Source of the DNA: Pleurobrachia bachei
Lineage: Eukaryota > Ctenophora > Tentaculata > Cydippida > Pleurobrachiidae
NCBI GenBank assembly: GCA_000695325.1
Contig: AVPN01000200.1
Coordinates: 25,338-80,980, forward strand
DNA length: 55,643 bases
Reading direction: 5' to 3'
Translations under genes and position numbers: made by a program
Notes under the pieces: generated by a model
What the model saw: the letters and a program-made list of their open reading frames with translations, nothing else
What the model was told of the DNA's origin: nothing
Databases searched by the model: none
Part shown: one piece after another, positions 36,023 to 47,693 of the stretch
Position numbering within the stretch: position 1 is the stretch's first letter
Layout of the letters: every line of letters begins with the position of its first letter

Positions 36023-36389
36023 TTGAAAGCTGTTGCATCACTGGATCACTGGAGCCATTTCAGCTAGAAAAACAGAAGAATTATTTAGGAGGGATTGTGT
36101 AATTGTAAGAATAGGAATCAAGATGGAAATTCGGGTTTGGTCTAATTTGGGAATATAGCATGCTTGGGCCTTGGTAGTCCAAATGTATACATGCAAGGTA
36201 GTGAACACCATGGGAATAGAAAGGGCATCTAGCGGGATGTGAAGTAGCAAGGGCAAAGTAATAAACAAATCGACAAAAAAAACTTAATTTGCACAGCACA
36301 TTTAATCACTATAAAAATTAAAATCTTCGTTAAAAAATCAATTTCTTAAAAGAATATCATACAAAAGGCGCTTGATTTTATCTCAAAAA
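36023..36389. other. Intergenic spacer between genes 1 and 2
   Basis: It contains the gene 1 5' leader next to 36,022 and the gene 2 3' UTR, so the spacer must hold both the gene 1 promoter and the gene 2 polyadenylation site. It is homologous to the spacer 38,319-38,777, so it was duplicated with the genes. An upstream ATG lies in the leader (see findings). No TATA-like site is convincingly placed. Confidence 0.5.
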
Positions 36390-38318
36390 CTAAGGAGAAG
36401 GAGGGTCATCGATGAACCACAATACATAAACAGGTTTAAACAACGCAACGTCTTTTAAAACAAGCTGCTCACAAAATCCTCCACTGTCTGGTTGAACCTT
36501 TGTGTACTTTTTATCGATGAGCAATAGCTTGAAGATAATCATGCATTCTTGTCCATATTTAGCACTAAACTCAGGATACTCAGAAAAGTAACAGCCATCA
36601 CCATACATTCTACCGTGAACTTTTTCCCGATTTGGATCCAGATTAGTCTTTATGATACTTGAAATGTTTTCTTTTGCGGTGGCGTGGAAGGCATAAACTT
36701 CACAAAGCTTCTTTTTAGTCAACTCTCCAGGTTCAGTTTCTATCTCTGCTTTCCTCCAACCTTCATATTTCTCTTCTGCCCCTTTGTTGCCCACGAAACC
36801 AACGTGTTTCACTTCAAATCGTTTTAATCTATTCGATTGGTATGCAGTCCTTTTTGAGCACGCTCCATCATATATCGAAATCGCTTTCTGAAGCAGCTCA
36901 ACAGTAGGATCACTGACGTTCCTTATATCATAGTCAGATAACTTGTATCTAGTTTCACCTTCAGAAAAGCCAGTCGCAACAAAAGTGTTTGGTACCAAAG
37001 TTAGTTGGACTATGTTTCGGAAGTGAAACTTTGACCTATGGTACACCCTGTATTTAGCTGGCTGACCAATTTTCGAAATGAGGGCCGAATCTTTCTTGTT
37101 GTTCCGGAGGTATTTCTTTCTGTTTCCTTTAATCGAATCATCGGGTATATCTTCACTCGCTGCATTCTCACATTTCTCTCTTTTCTCACACAACACGCCC
37201 TACTGTACAACGTCAACAATTGAGGGGGAAACATACAGCGGGCAGATCTCGAGGTGGAAGGGTTGATAGTTACCTGTTAATTATTATAATTAGATCAGAT
37301 AATTTAATCCTGTTCTGATCTCATTATAATAATAGTTTCCTAATAGTAAGGCTTTTTTTCTAATATGTACAATGTACAGGGTGAGTGATGATACCACATC
37401 ACAATGTAGCGAAGGTACGGTTAGCTGCACATTTCGAAGTGACGATACCTTTTTGGTTGCAGTATCCAGCTCATTTTTACGCAATCTTTCACGTTCAACT
37501 AGGTTTTCTGCTAGGTTTTCAGCCTGAATAAAAGAAAAGACGTGTCAATACTCAATAGTAAATCCAAAAGCAAACGTAACCATAGCAAACAAACAAAAAG
37601 GCAAAGAACAATAAGAACGAACATTGAACAATATAATAATAATATCTCTATTATAAGTTGGAGATGAACGTCGTCGAAGTGGTCATTCGTTCATAAAACA
37701 CGTTAAATTGGTACAAAGCTGTAAAGCTGTTTCTCACAGTTTTTGAACTTCCGGTGGAAGTTTTTGATCATTTTCGAATGACTTTTAACATGCCAGTCCC
37801 CATAGTTACCACTCCAGTTGCCATGGCAACCGTATTATTGACGTTGAAAGGGGCAAAAAGAACCACCCGGCGAAGCCGGGTGAGTTATCAAAAAGCCCTT
37901 ACTTGAGGCGCACCCAATGGGTGCGCTAGTTCTATTAGAATAGTAAAGTCGATTGTTACCTTTGATTTAAAATTCCTGACGTGACCCGTGAGTTGAGCAT
38001 TTCGGTTTATCAAATTTTGAACCTGTTAAAGTACATACGTTACGGTATAAAGGTATAAACGTGCATGTATAAAAAGTCAGTTCAATGAATGTTGATTAAA
38101 AAAATTTGTCCAACCTGTTCTTTAAGCAATGCAACTTCATTTCTTTGGTCAGTGAACGCACGGGATGGCCGAGAATCCTGAAAATAAAAAGGTGACTGTT
38201 GTGTTGGGGGATTTTGTGCGTCACAAAATACCTTGGGACACACTGAATAACTTCGACAGACGCACTATCAGTGAAGTGAGAAAATTCAAGACATTATAGA
38301 AGAACAACTTACATTCAT
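36390..38318 (-). CDS. Gene 2: chimeric coiled-coil-PARP protein without helicase
   Basis: Predicted exons: 38318-38313, 38177-38115, 38022-37960, 37523-37449, 37199-36390, giving about 338 residues. The 5' exons match gene 1 (DSRPSR..., VQNLINRNAQL..., AENLAEN...). The fourth is 75 nt because of a 12-nt tandem duplication. The last exon, opening after 'gtacagtag', has about 20 novel residues (VLCEKREKCENAASED) and then is nearly identical to the C-terminus of gene 3, including HATAKENISS and YGDGCYFSEYPEFS. It lacks the helicase, the zinc region and most of the conserved pre-PARP block. It could form multimers with the full-length proteins through the shared coiled coil, and so act as a free ADP-ribosyltransferase or as a competitor; that is inference. 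The acceptor has a weak pyrimidine tract, so transcript proof is needed. Confidence 0.6.
37144..37448 (-). other. Gene 2 junction sequence without homology in the array
   Basis: Sequence between the breakpoint in the PARP exon (37,144) and the last coiled-coil exon (37,449). It matches neither gene 1 nor gene 3 and supplies the start of the last exon and its intron. It probably marks the recombination junction. Confidence 0.5.
37660..37926. mobile_element. Intron insertion with three perfect palindromes
   Basis: Compared with the gene 1 intron (35,525-35,669), the gene 2 intron has about 265 extra bp ending just before the shared 'tctattagaata'. It carries GTTGCCATGGCAAC (37,817-37,830) and two hairpins of identical geometry: 8-bp stem, 3-nt loop at 37,864-37,882 (CACCCGGC/GCCGGGTG) and 37,908-37,926 (GCGCACCC/GGGTGCGC). 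It is probably a small mobile element; the family is not known to me. Confidence 0.5.
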
Positions 38319-38777
38319 TTGAAAGCTTTTGCGTCATGGATCACTGGAGCCATTTCAGCTAGAAAATAGAAGAATTATTTAGGAGGGATTGTGTAATTGT
38401 AAGAATAGGAATCAAGATGGAAATTCGGGTTTGGTCTAATTTGGGAATATAGCATGCTTATTGCTTGGGCTTTGATAGTCCAAAAGTAGTATGAATACAT
38501 GCAAGGCCGGGGAAAGTAAACTCTATGGTTCCAACCCTTCATCTCAACCCAAGAAGAGACGGCCTCTAAGGAGAACTTGCAAGGTAGTGAGCACCGTGGG
38601 AATAGAAAGGGTATCTAGCGGGATGTGAAGTAGCAAGAGCAAAGAGGAAGTAATAAACAAATTGACAAAAAACTTAACTTGCATAGTACAAAGTCACTAT
38701 AAAAATTAAAATCTTCGTTAAAAAATCAATTTCTTAAAAGAATATCATACAAAAGGCGCTTAATTTTATCTCAAAAA
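38319..38777. other. Intergenic spacer between genes 2 and 3
   Basis: Homologous to 36,023-36,389 but with about 80 bp more near 38,497-38,580, bounded by copies of 'tgcaagg'. It contains the gene 2 leader and the gene 3 3' UTR. Confidence 0.5.
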
Positions 38778-41032
38778 CTAAGAAGGAGGATCATCAATGA
38801 ACCACAATACATAAACAGGTTTAAACAACGCAACGTCTTTTAATACAAGCTGCTCACAAAATCCTCCACTGTCTGGTTGAACCTTTGTGTACTGTTTATC
38901 GATGAGCAATAGCTTGAAGATAATCATGCATTCTTGTCCATATTTAGCACTAAACTCAGGATACTCAGAAAAGTAACAGCCATCACCATACATTCTACCG
39001 TGAACTTTTTCCCGATTTGGATCCAGATTAGTCTTTATGATACTTGAAATGTTTTCTTTTGCGGTGGCGTGGAAGGCATAAACTTCACAAAGCTTCTTTT
39101 TAGTCAACTCTCCAGGTTCATTTTCTAGCTCTGCTTTCCTCCGATTTTCATATTTCTCTTCTGCCCCTTTGTTGCCTACGAAACCAACGTGTTTCACTTC
39201 AAATCGTTTTAATCTATTCGATTGGTATGCAGTCCTTTTTGAGCACGCTCCATCATATATCGAAATCGCTTTCTGAAGCAGCTCAACAGTAGGATCACTG
39301 ACGTTCCTTATATCATAGTCAGATAACTTGTATCTAGTTTCACCTTCAGAAAAGCCAGTCGCAACAAAAGTGTTTGGTACCAAAGTTAGTTGGACTATGT
39401 TTCGGAAGTGAAACTTTGACCTATGGTACACCCTGTATTTAGCTGGCTGACCAATTTTCGAAATGAGGGCCGAATCTTTCTTGTTGTTCCGGAGGTATTT
39501 CTTTCTGTTTCCTTTAATCGAATCATCGGGTACAGAATCACCCACAAGTAAGTCGCCAATTATGACAGAAAAAGTTGTGCTAGTATCGTCGGGAAAATCG
39601 TTATCTATAGCCCCCTTACTGAAGTCAAACGAGGTCCCAGAAGGATTGCAGATCAGCTCTGTTAACGAATCTATACTATGGTTATCACCAGGATCGATTG
39701 GGGAATTGGTTATCCGAAAAAGCTCTTGTTGGTGTATTTCATTGGTTTTATAGGCTGCAGCACACCAAAATTCCTTCGAGTTCATCGGACAATGGACTTG
39801 GTAAAACGCTAAAAACTGATCAATTTGATACCGTTCACTGTGCTGGAAAAACTGGTTGCATTTGCTTTGTAGATCTTCTTTCTGTCGAAGGCTACTAACT
39901 GCTATCATCTTTACGACAGGTCCAACGTCTGCTGCTCTTTCTCTAGCTCTTCTGTAATATACCTTGGCTGCTCTCAACTGCAACTCAACAACTCTTTCAT
40001 GCTCATCCCGGCAAATCGGACAAATTTCACTCAAACAGTTATCAGCACAACCGAGATTGCATGGATGGCCGCAGTCCTGCCTTTTCCGGTTGCAAGGAGA
40101 ACGACATTTTTCATCTTCGCAGCATTTTCTAGACTGGGGATGACCACACGCTTCACTTTTATACTTAAGAGTAAACTTACATTCAGTCACGGTGGGTTTT
40201 GGACTTCCGCATTTCTTTTTGAAGGAGGCCTGATGACCGCAACTATCGATCACAAAATCCACTTCAACAGGACAGATGGATGCTTCATGAAGATGAAATT
40301 CGCCACAAACACCCTTACATTTATGATTTTCTTTACAATCAAAGTTTTTCATACATGGCTTTTTACACTTTATTTGGGATCTGTTTGTTTTCCATTCCTC
40401 ACAAAGGACATCAAGTTGGTGACCACACTCGGGATGAGTTATGTTCAGCTTTACACCACACTTTAAAGTGTCAGGGTGTCTGTAACATCGGTAGCTGGTT
40501 AGGTGGCCACAATCTTCAAATCTTAGGTCAAGTAAAGCTTTACACTTGTCATGTCGATGTCTTGGGGTACACAACATTTTACACCGATGCTCTTCGATTT
40601 TACAAGGGAAATCTTCATTGCAAGGTATTTCACACCACCTTCTTGAGGGATGGATATAATAAGTGATCTTAGAAGTATCATTGCACGGGCCCTGAAGCTC
40701 TTTTTCAAGATTCGCTACGTGATCAGCCATATAAGTGACTTGACCCGAGTGATAGCGACACGAAAGAGGCAGTGCATCTCCTATCAGTTGTTGGTATCTC
40801 ATTTCACCAATTATTTCCTGCCAAGTTGCACTCATCTCGAACACTTCAGCATTTCCTACAAAATACATTCCTCGTTTAGCTCGAGACTGAGCAACACACC
40901 TTCTTTCCATTTCTTTCATGAAACCAATGTTACCTTCCGGGTTTGACCGGGTGAGAGAGATGATGACATAGTTGTTTTCGTCACCTTGATACTCATCGAT
41001 AGTCTTGATAACCACTCCAACACTCCCAACAC
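38778..41032 (-). pseudogene. Gene 3, C-terminal half (helicase motif V to PARP)
   Basis: An open frame of 745 codons from DEYQGDENNYVIISLTRSN (motif V) and RRCVAQSRAKRGMYF (motif VI) through a Cys/His-rich NFX1-type region, a conserved pre-PARP block (FSVIIGDLLVGDSV), and PARP with HATAKENISS and YGDGCYFSEYPEF. The last 250 residues are nearly identical to gene 2. It joins the upstream helicase part in the same frame if the element at 41,041-42,415 and one target-site copy are ignored. No promoter or start is evident for separate expression of this half. Confidence 0.75.
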
Positions 41033-41040
41033 TGGAAGAT

Positions 41041-42415
41041 TAGGGTGCGTCATTTTGCAAAAAATTTTTCCGATTTGACTGAAACCTTCCCAAAATTTGT
41101 GGACAGGTACACAGAGAATGAATGTGAAGTTTCAGCCCCCTACGTCAACTCCTTACGGGTACAAAATGCTTTTTATGCGCATGGGAAGTGTTACTTCCGC
41201 GCACCCATTTTGGCCCATTTTTGCCACTTTGGGGCATCCAAAAAATATACAAAAATTACTAGTTGCTTCTTGGATTGCTAGGAGTCGTTTATAAGTCAAA
41301 TAATAGCATTTAAACGATTTTTGTAAAAAAATATTTTTATTTTTTCCCCATTTTTGGCAGACTTTCACTCGCATACTACACACGGCTTCATTTCATGTCC
41401 TTCGATTTGACCTTTGTTGTTGTTTTTCTTATATAGGCCCATAAACCCTCAGGGATGCTAAAAGAAGTTAATAGAGGGCAATAGAGACCCAGAGAGGCCC
41501 ATAGAAACCCATAATGGCCCCTATATACCCATAGAGGCCTACGCGGGATGGTATTGAGGTTCATAGAGGCCCCTTAGAGGGTCATAGAGACCAATTAAGG
41601 TCCATAGAGGCCCACAGGGGCCACTAGAGACGCATAGAGTCCCCTTAAATGCCCATAGAGACCGACAGAGGGTTTGTGTATGCACATAGGGCCCCATAGA
41701 GGTCCATAAAGCTTCAGAGAGGCCCACAGATGCCCTAAGAGGCTTATATAGTCCTCTTGAGGCCCCTTAGAGAGTATATAGACCCTCTGTCGGTCTCTAT
41801 GGGCATTAAGGGGACTGTATGGGGCTCTAGTGGCCTGTGTTGGCCTCTATGGACCTTAATTGGTCTCTATGACCCTCTAAGGGGCCTCTATGAACCTCAA
41901 TGCCATCCCGCATAGGCCTCTATGGGTATATAGGGGCCATTATGGGTTTCTATGGGCCTCTCTGGGTCTCTATTGCCCTCTATTAACTTCTTTTAGCATC
42001 CCTGAGGGTTTATGGGCCTATATAAGAAAAACAACAACAAAGGTCAAATGGAAGGACATGAAATGAAGCCGTGTGTAGTATGCGAGTGCAAGCCTGCCAA
42101 AAATGGGGAAAAAATAAAATTATTTTTTTACAAAAATCGTGTAAATGCTTTTATTTGACATATAAACGACTCTAAGCAATCCAAGAAGCAACTATAAATT
42201 TTTGTATATTTTTTGGATGTCCCAAAGTGGCAAAAAACGGGCCGAAATGGGCGCGCGGGAAGTAACATTTCCCATGCGCATAAAAAGCATTTTGTACCCG
42301 TAAGGAGTTGAAGTAAGGGGCTGAAACTTCACAGTCCTTCTCTGTGTACCTGTCCACAAATCCTGGGAAGGTTTCAGTCAAATCAGAAAACCTTTTTGCA
42401 AAATGACGCACCCTA
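41041..42415. mobile_element. hAT-superfamily foldback element inside gene 3
   Basis: 1,375 bp, beginning TAGGGTGCGTCATTTTGC and ending with its reverse complement GACGCACCCTA. It is flanked on both sides by the 8-bp duplication TGGAAGAT (41,033-41,040 and 42,416-42,423). An 8-bp TSD and a TAGGG tip are hallmarks of hAT transposons. The whole interior is an imperfect palindrome centred near 41,750, with a minisatellite of 'cccatagaggc'-like units and no transposase, so it is non-autonomous. It sits inside a codon of the helicase linker in antisense-neutral orientation. Confidence 0.85.
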
Positions 42416-43590
42416 TGGAAGATCCATCCTTCGGTAAACTGTCATTAATCGTTCTAGCTTTTGGTCTATCATTAATTGCAGGTACGGTTGGTAGGGTGGA
42501 AGTGTTAATACCACTGGCTCTCGGTGCACCAGATATTACTGGCATGAGGGAGTGAAAAAGCTTCTTAACAGTTTGGACTTGACCAAGGTAACCGCAGATG
42601 ATCGTGATTTCTTCACAGGGCACCTTACTTGCAATCAAGTAGAGGGCAAGAGAAACAGCCATCCCTGCCTCCGGAATGTTCTTAACGGTCCTATCTTTTT
42701 CTTCCACGTAGCTATGATTCCACCAGAACATCGAGTGCTTTAGACAGCTGAGAGGAGGATTCTTTCGATCCAGATTCGGGAAATCATCGTAATCAGGATA
42801 AATATCAAGAAGCAGCCTTGAAAACTCAGGCCTCATTCGTCCCTGCTTTAAAAGAGTCTTGTAGGGCAAGCCAGACTCAATAAGTCTTTCCATCATAGAT
42901 ATGTCGAAGTGGTAGTTCTTTTTCAAGTGGTATGTATCAATTTGGGGCCTTAGTTGTCTATGATCTCCTATCATAATCAACCGTTCGACACTTTTAGTCA
43001 GAATTCCAACCAGACAAGATTCTAGAATTTCAGCACACTCTTCAATAATGACAATTTTAGGATTCAGCTTCTGTAGAAGACCAAGCTGAATTGAGGCACC
43101 GACGATTGTAGCACCGACAATTTTCTGTGTCTTTAGCAACTCCAGCTTATTTCTTTCAGAAGTTTCCTTGTCTTTAGATTGGTATACGTCCAAAGTTTCA
43201 AGTGTAACTTTCATTTGATCCACGACGCTGTCTACCGAAGTTGTGAGAAGAGCATGGATAAAACTAAACTTTTCGATCCCATCAAGTTCGTGAAGATCTT
43301 TTACATTCAGTAGTTCGCGTCTGAGGTAAAAATCCCCCGGAAAATCTGATAGACGAAATTCATTCTCTCCTGATGGACTCTTCTTCATTTCTGAAATTAG
43401 ATCTTCCAATTTTTCTTTTCTCTTGAGAATTTCCTCCTCGTCATCATCATATCCGGACCGTCGATTTGCAGCGAGTTGGTTCAAGTAGTCTTCATCGACT
43501 TCGTCATTATCTTCTTTTTCAGCTTCCTCCTCTTCCTCCCTTATTCTTACCTTCACTGTACCGTGAAACATGCTTACGAGTTCAGATAGC

Positions 43591-46560
43591 TTGCTCTTGC
43601 GTGGCAGCCATCGATTGAAAGCTCTTCGGAAGGTATCTCCAAAACAGTTGGCCGGATTTGGATCACTTACTACATCGGCCAGCATGTGACGAAAATTACC
43701 ACCACCAATTTTCAGGCCGTTGTAAAACATCCGGGCTTCACTTGATTTGATCGAACGGTCGAAAAAACGATCTAACTGCTCCAAAGTAACGAGCTTACAA
43801 AATGTTGATACATTAAACTGGCTACAGACATCAAACGTTACGAGTTGATCTTGAAATGTATCAAAATGTTTAGATAATTGTTTTCTTGCCCGGTTTTTAA
43901 AACGGGGATACTGTATCCTCATCATTTTATTTCTCATCAAACAGTCTTTTAGTTCCTCCTCTTTTGACTGACCACCAATCCTAAGAAGCTCATATTTGGG
44001 ACAAAACTCGAGGCAGTGTTTCAGGAACTCGTCCAAAGCATGGTTTTTATAGGTAAGGACAAGAATGGGAGGCTCGTACTGTTCAGGTTCATCGCTACAA
44101 GTGGATGCGGCATAACTTTCAGACTCGATATCGATTGGGGCGACGTGATTCAGAGGAGGGGAAGATGGGATTCCAGGAGATGGAGGCTCTGAACCCTGAG
44201 GGCGAGGCTCTGAACCATGAGGGGGAGGATTTGAACCCTGAGGGGGAGTTCGGCGATCCAGCTTAGGTAGAGCCAGGTGTGGAGGCTGCATTGGCGATGG
44301 AGATGACGCCGTTTCTACCCAGCTAGTAGGCTGAAGTTGAGGAGGGGGAGTAGGAGGACAAGTAGTAGCCGAAGAGCGGAGAGGAACATCAGGTCGAGGA
44401 GTGGAGGAGGATGGTTGTACAGGGGAGGGGTGAACTACAACCGCTGGGCTGTTATTCTCTACAGAGGTTAGGGAAGATGAAGAAGCAAAGACCGTCAAGA
44501 ACGTTGATACTGATGTGGATCGGGGAGAAAACTTTGAGACAAGGTTTTCCTTAGAAGCTACCACAGGAAAATTGCCCGCACATTTACCTGGTACATCATC
44601 ATTAATAGGACTTGCTTCAACATCCATTGATTGTCCATTTTGCTCTGATGCAGTTCCAGTTGGAGTAGTTCTTTCCTCTGTGGCAGAGTCTGACCGCCCA
44701 GATAATCTTTTTCTTCTTCTAAGCAGCCCCACAGGTGGTGTGTCATCAATATCACTATTTTCGCTGCTAACCATTGGTTCCATATAATCTTTATTTTCAG
44801 GCTTAAAATTCAGCAAATAGAAAAAATGGACTAGTTTCGCTCCAACGAATGTCTTCCCAGTCCCCGGGGGTCCTTGAATTATTGCAAGAGGATATTTTAG
44901 GACATGGTCAAAAGCAGCCTTTTGGGAACCTTCAAGATCGCCATACCCGACCTTTTGCATCAATGATTCGTCAACTTCAATCGATAACTCGGAAGATTTA
45001 GCAGATAAAATTTCATCTCTCAGAGAAAAATCCTCTAACTCACTACTACGAAGATTGCTCTTGCGTGGCAGCCATCGATTGAAAGCTCTTCGGAAGGTAT
45101 CTCCGAAACAGTTGGCCGGATTTGGATCACTTACTATATCGGCCAGCATGTGACGAAAATTACCACCACCAGTTTTCAGGCCGCTGTAAAACGTCCGGGC
45201 TTTACTTGATTTGATCGAACGGTCGAAAAAACGATCTAACTGCTCCAAAGTAACGAGCTTACAAAATGTTGATACATTAAACTGGCTACAGACATCAAAC
45301 GTTACGAGTTGATCTTGAAATGTATCAAAATGTTTAGATAATTGTTTTCTTGCCCGGTTTTTAAAACGGGGATACTGCATCCTCATCATTTTATTTCTCA
45401 TCAGACAGTCCATTAGCTCCTCCTCTTTTGACTGACCACCAATCCTAAGAAGCTCATCTTTGGGACAAAACTCGAGGCAGTGTTTCAGAAACTCGTCCAA
45501 AGCATGGTTTTTATAGGTAAGGACAAGAATGGGAGGCTCGTACTGTTCAGGTTCATCGCTACAAGTGGATGCGGCATAACTTTCAGACTCGATATCGATT
45601 GGGGCGACGTGATTCAGAGGAGGGGAAGATGGGATTCCAGGAGATGGAAAATCTGTTTCAGAAGGGGGAGGCTCTGTACCAAGAGATGGAAGCTCTGAAC
45701 CCTGAGGGGGAGGATTTGAACCCTGAGGGGGAGTTCGGCGATCCAGTTTAGGTAGAGCTAGGGGTAGAGGCTGCATTGGCGATGGAGGTGACTCCGTTTC
45801 TACCCAGCTAGTAGGCTGAAGTTGAAGAGGGGGAGTAGGAGGACAAGTAGTAGCCGAAGAGCGGAGAGGAACATCAGGTCGAGGGGTGGAGGAGGATGGT
45901 TGTACAAGGGAGGGGTGAACTACAACCGCTGGGCTGTTATTCTCTACGGAGGTTAGGGAAGATGAAGAAGCAGGGACCGTCAAGAACGTTGATACTGATG
46001 TGGATCGGGGAGGAAACTGTGAGACAAGGTTTTCCTTAGTAGCTACCACAGGAAAATTGCCCGCCCATTCACTAGTACCCGGTACATCATCCAGTTTATC
46101 ATTAATACTGTCAGGATTTGCTTCAACATCCATTGATTGTCCATTTTGCTCTGATGCAGTTCCAGTTGGAGTAGTTCTTTCCTCTGTGGCAGAGTCTGAC
46201 CGCCCAGATAATCTTTTTCTTCTTCTAAGCAGCCCCACAGGTGGTGTGTCATCAATATCACTATTTTCGCTGCTAACCATTGGTTCCATATAATCTTTAT
46301 TTTCAGGCTTAAAGTTCAGCAAATAGAAAAAATGGACTAGTTTCGCTCCAACGAACGTCTTCCCAGTACCTGGGGGTCCTTGAATTATTGCAAGAGAATA
46401 TTTTAGGACATGGTCAAAAGCAGCCTTTTGGGAACCTTCAAGATCGCCATACCCGACCTTTTGCATCAATGATTCGTCAACTTCAATCGATAACTCGGAA
46501 GATTTAGCAGATAAAATTTCATCTCTCAGAGAAAAATCCTCTAACTCACTACTACGAAGA
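43591..46560 (-). repeat. In-frame tandem duplication of the ATPase segment
   Basis: Copy A 43,591-45,054 (1,464 nt) and copy B 45,055-46,560 (1,506 nt) are near-identical and both multiples of three, differing mainly by indels in the Pro/Ser/Thr linker. The junction reads LPRKSN directly followed by LRSSELEDF. The encoded protein would have two Walker A motifs and two copies of motif Ia, but only one Walker-B-like and motif III-VI set. Confidence 0.85.
44075..46300 (-). other. Pro/Ser/Thr-rich low-complexity linkers (two copies)
   Basis: Within each duplicate (about 44,075-44,790 and 45,540-46,300) the helicase is interrupted between Walker A and motif Ia by a disordered linker with repeated PP-x-GS-type units (NPPPQGSE, EPPSPG) and a basic RRRKRLSGR patch that could be a nuclear-localisation signal. 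The number of PPxGS units differs between the copies, showing ongoing repeat-length change. Confidence 0.7.
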
Positions 46561-46743
46561 CTGTCCAATATGTGACGAAAGGACTGGAAGTAAGTGGGAC
46601 TTTCTGACATAATGATTCTCCCAGAACCTTTCAGCAGAAGAAGAGCTGCAGTGTCTATCGATCTGTCTGATGAGAACGAGACTAATTCGACACCAATGAA
46701 AGGACCTTTCTCCAGCATCATAGGATCTCTATCTATGACAATC

Positions 46744-46793
46744 TCGGTTTAGCGTAGTGATTTCAGAGGGAATCGGCTACGTGTGTTGTCTAA
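46744..46793. other. Non-reversed complement block 1
   Basis: The plus-strand sequence here is the base-by-base complement, in the same order, of the sequence expected from genes 1 and 4. Complemented without reversal, it encodes NLLCASAKGDFSDAIWL in frame, identical to gene 1 over 17 residues; as given it encodes an unrelated peptide and a TAA stop (46,749-46,751). Edges are uncertain by one base. Confidence 0.85.
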
Positions 46794-47643
46794 TCCAAAC
46801 ATAAGTCGTCTCGAGGCTTTCCAGTTCTTTACCGTGCGATCTGGTCGAAACTTAAGATAAAACACAACCTTAGACCGATACAGAGATACCTTAGCAACTG
46901 CGACACTAAAATACAAACTCATGTCCCGGGAATCAAGCTGCCCTTTTTTGAAGTCGGTGATTCCCTTCTGGATACTGGAGAAACACTCGGCCCGGAGGAG
47001 ACGATAGTACACATTTAGGTACTGACTTGCGCTCTCATACGGGGTGTCGATCTGTACAGACTTCAAGTAGGGACCTTTTTCCAGAGGGTCTCCCATCAGT
47101 TCCAACGTGGATGGAATTGTTTCTAGCTCCTGCCATTTTTCAAGATCTACCAAACGAGCTGTTTTTAGGAGTAGACGGTGTAGAAATCTGGCCTCTTTTG
47201 TATTAGAATTCTTAACCAACTCGCCCAAGGATGGAAGACAATCTTTCAATTTGGATGGATCACTTTCTATCTGCCGCTCTATCTGCCAGTGAAGTACTTT
47301 ACAACGATCATCATCATTGCTGATGTGGTCCGTCAGCTTTAACGAACTCAGAGTGGCCATTATTTTCGCTTTTTGTACCGGATAGGCTTTCATGAGAGGA
47401 ATCACAACCTTGAGAAACGTGTACAAACATCGGATATATAGTTCCATGCTACACGCTCTGAAAGTTTTAACTTTCAGAAGATAATCCCAGAGAGCCGGGC
47501 ACGTCATTATTGTGTTTAACACCGTCACTCTCGTTTCGGTTGCCGCAAGGACTTTAGATAACGAGTCGAAGTAGCCTTTGATTTCTATTAGAGGTCGGTG
47601 GGCAATGAATGATTCAACTTCAACTCGAAACGCTCTTGGTTTC

Positions 47644-47693
47644 TGGAAGAGGAAAAGAAAAACAAATGGAGCCTGTTCAAGCTTGGCATTTTA
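47644..47693. other. Non-reversed complement block 2
   Basis: All 50 bases are the same-order complement of 49,447-49,496 in the duplicate copy. The flanking bases on both sides match the duplicate directly. As given, the block introduces a TAA stop after PTLKEGD; the duplicate reads LRFELVRGKQKEKEKVK in its place. Confidence 0.9.

Noticed and set aside
41041-42415. Interpretation of the interruption as an intron of gene 3
   Set aside because: The borders lack GT/AG in the right places, whereas an 8-bp target duplication and terminal inverted repeats are perfect, and frame continuity is exact after removing one TSD.
46743-46793. Simple local inversion or random decay as the cause of the stop in gene 3
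   Set aside because: The reverse complement of the block does not match the paralogues, while the same-order complement encodes 17 of 17 expected residues.
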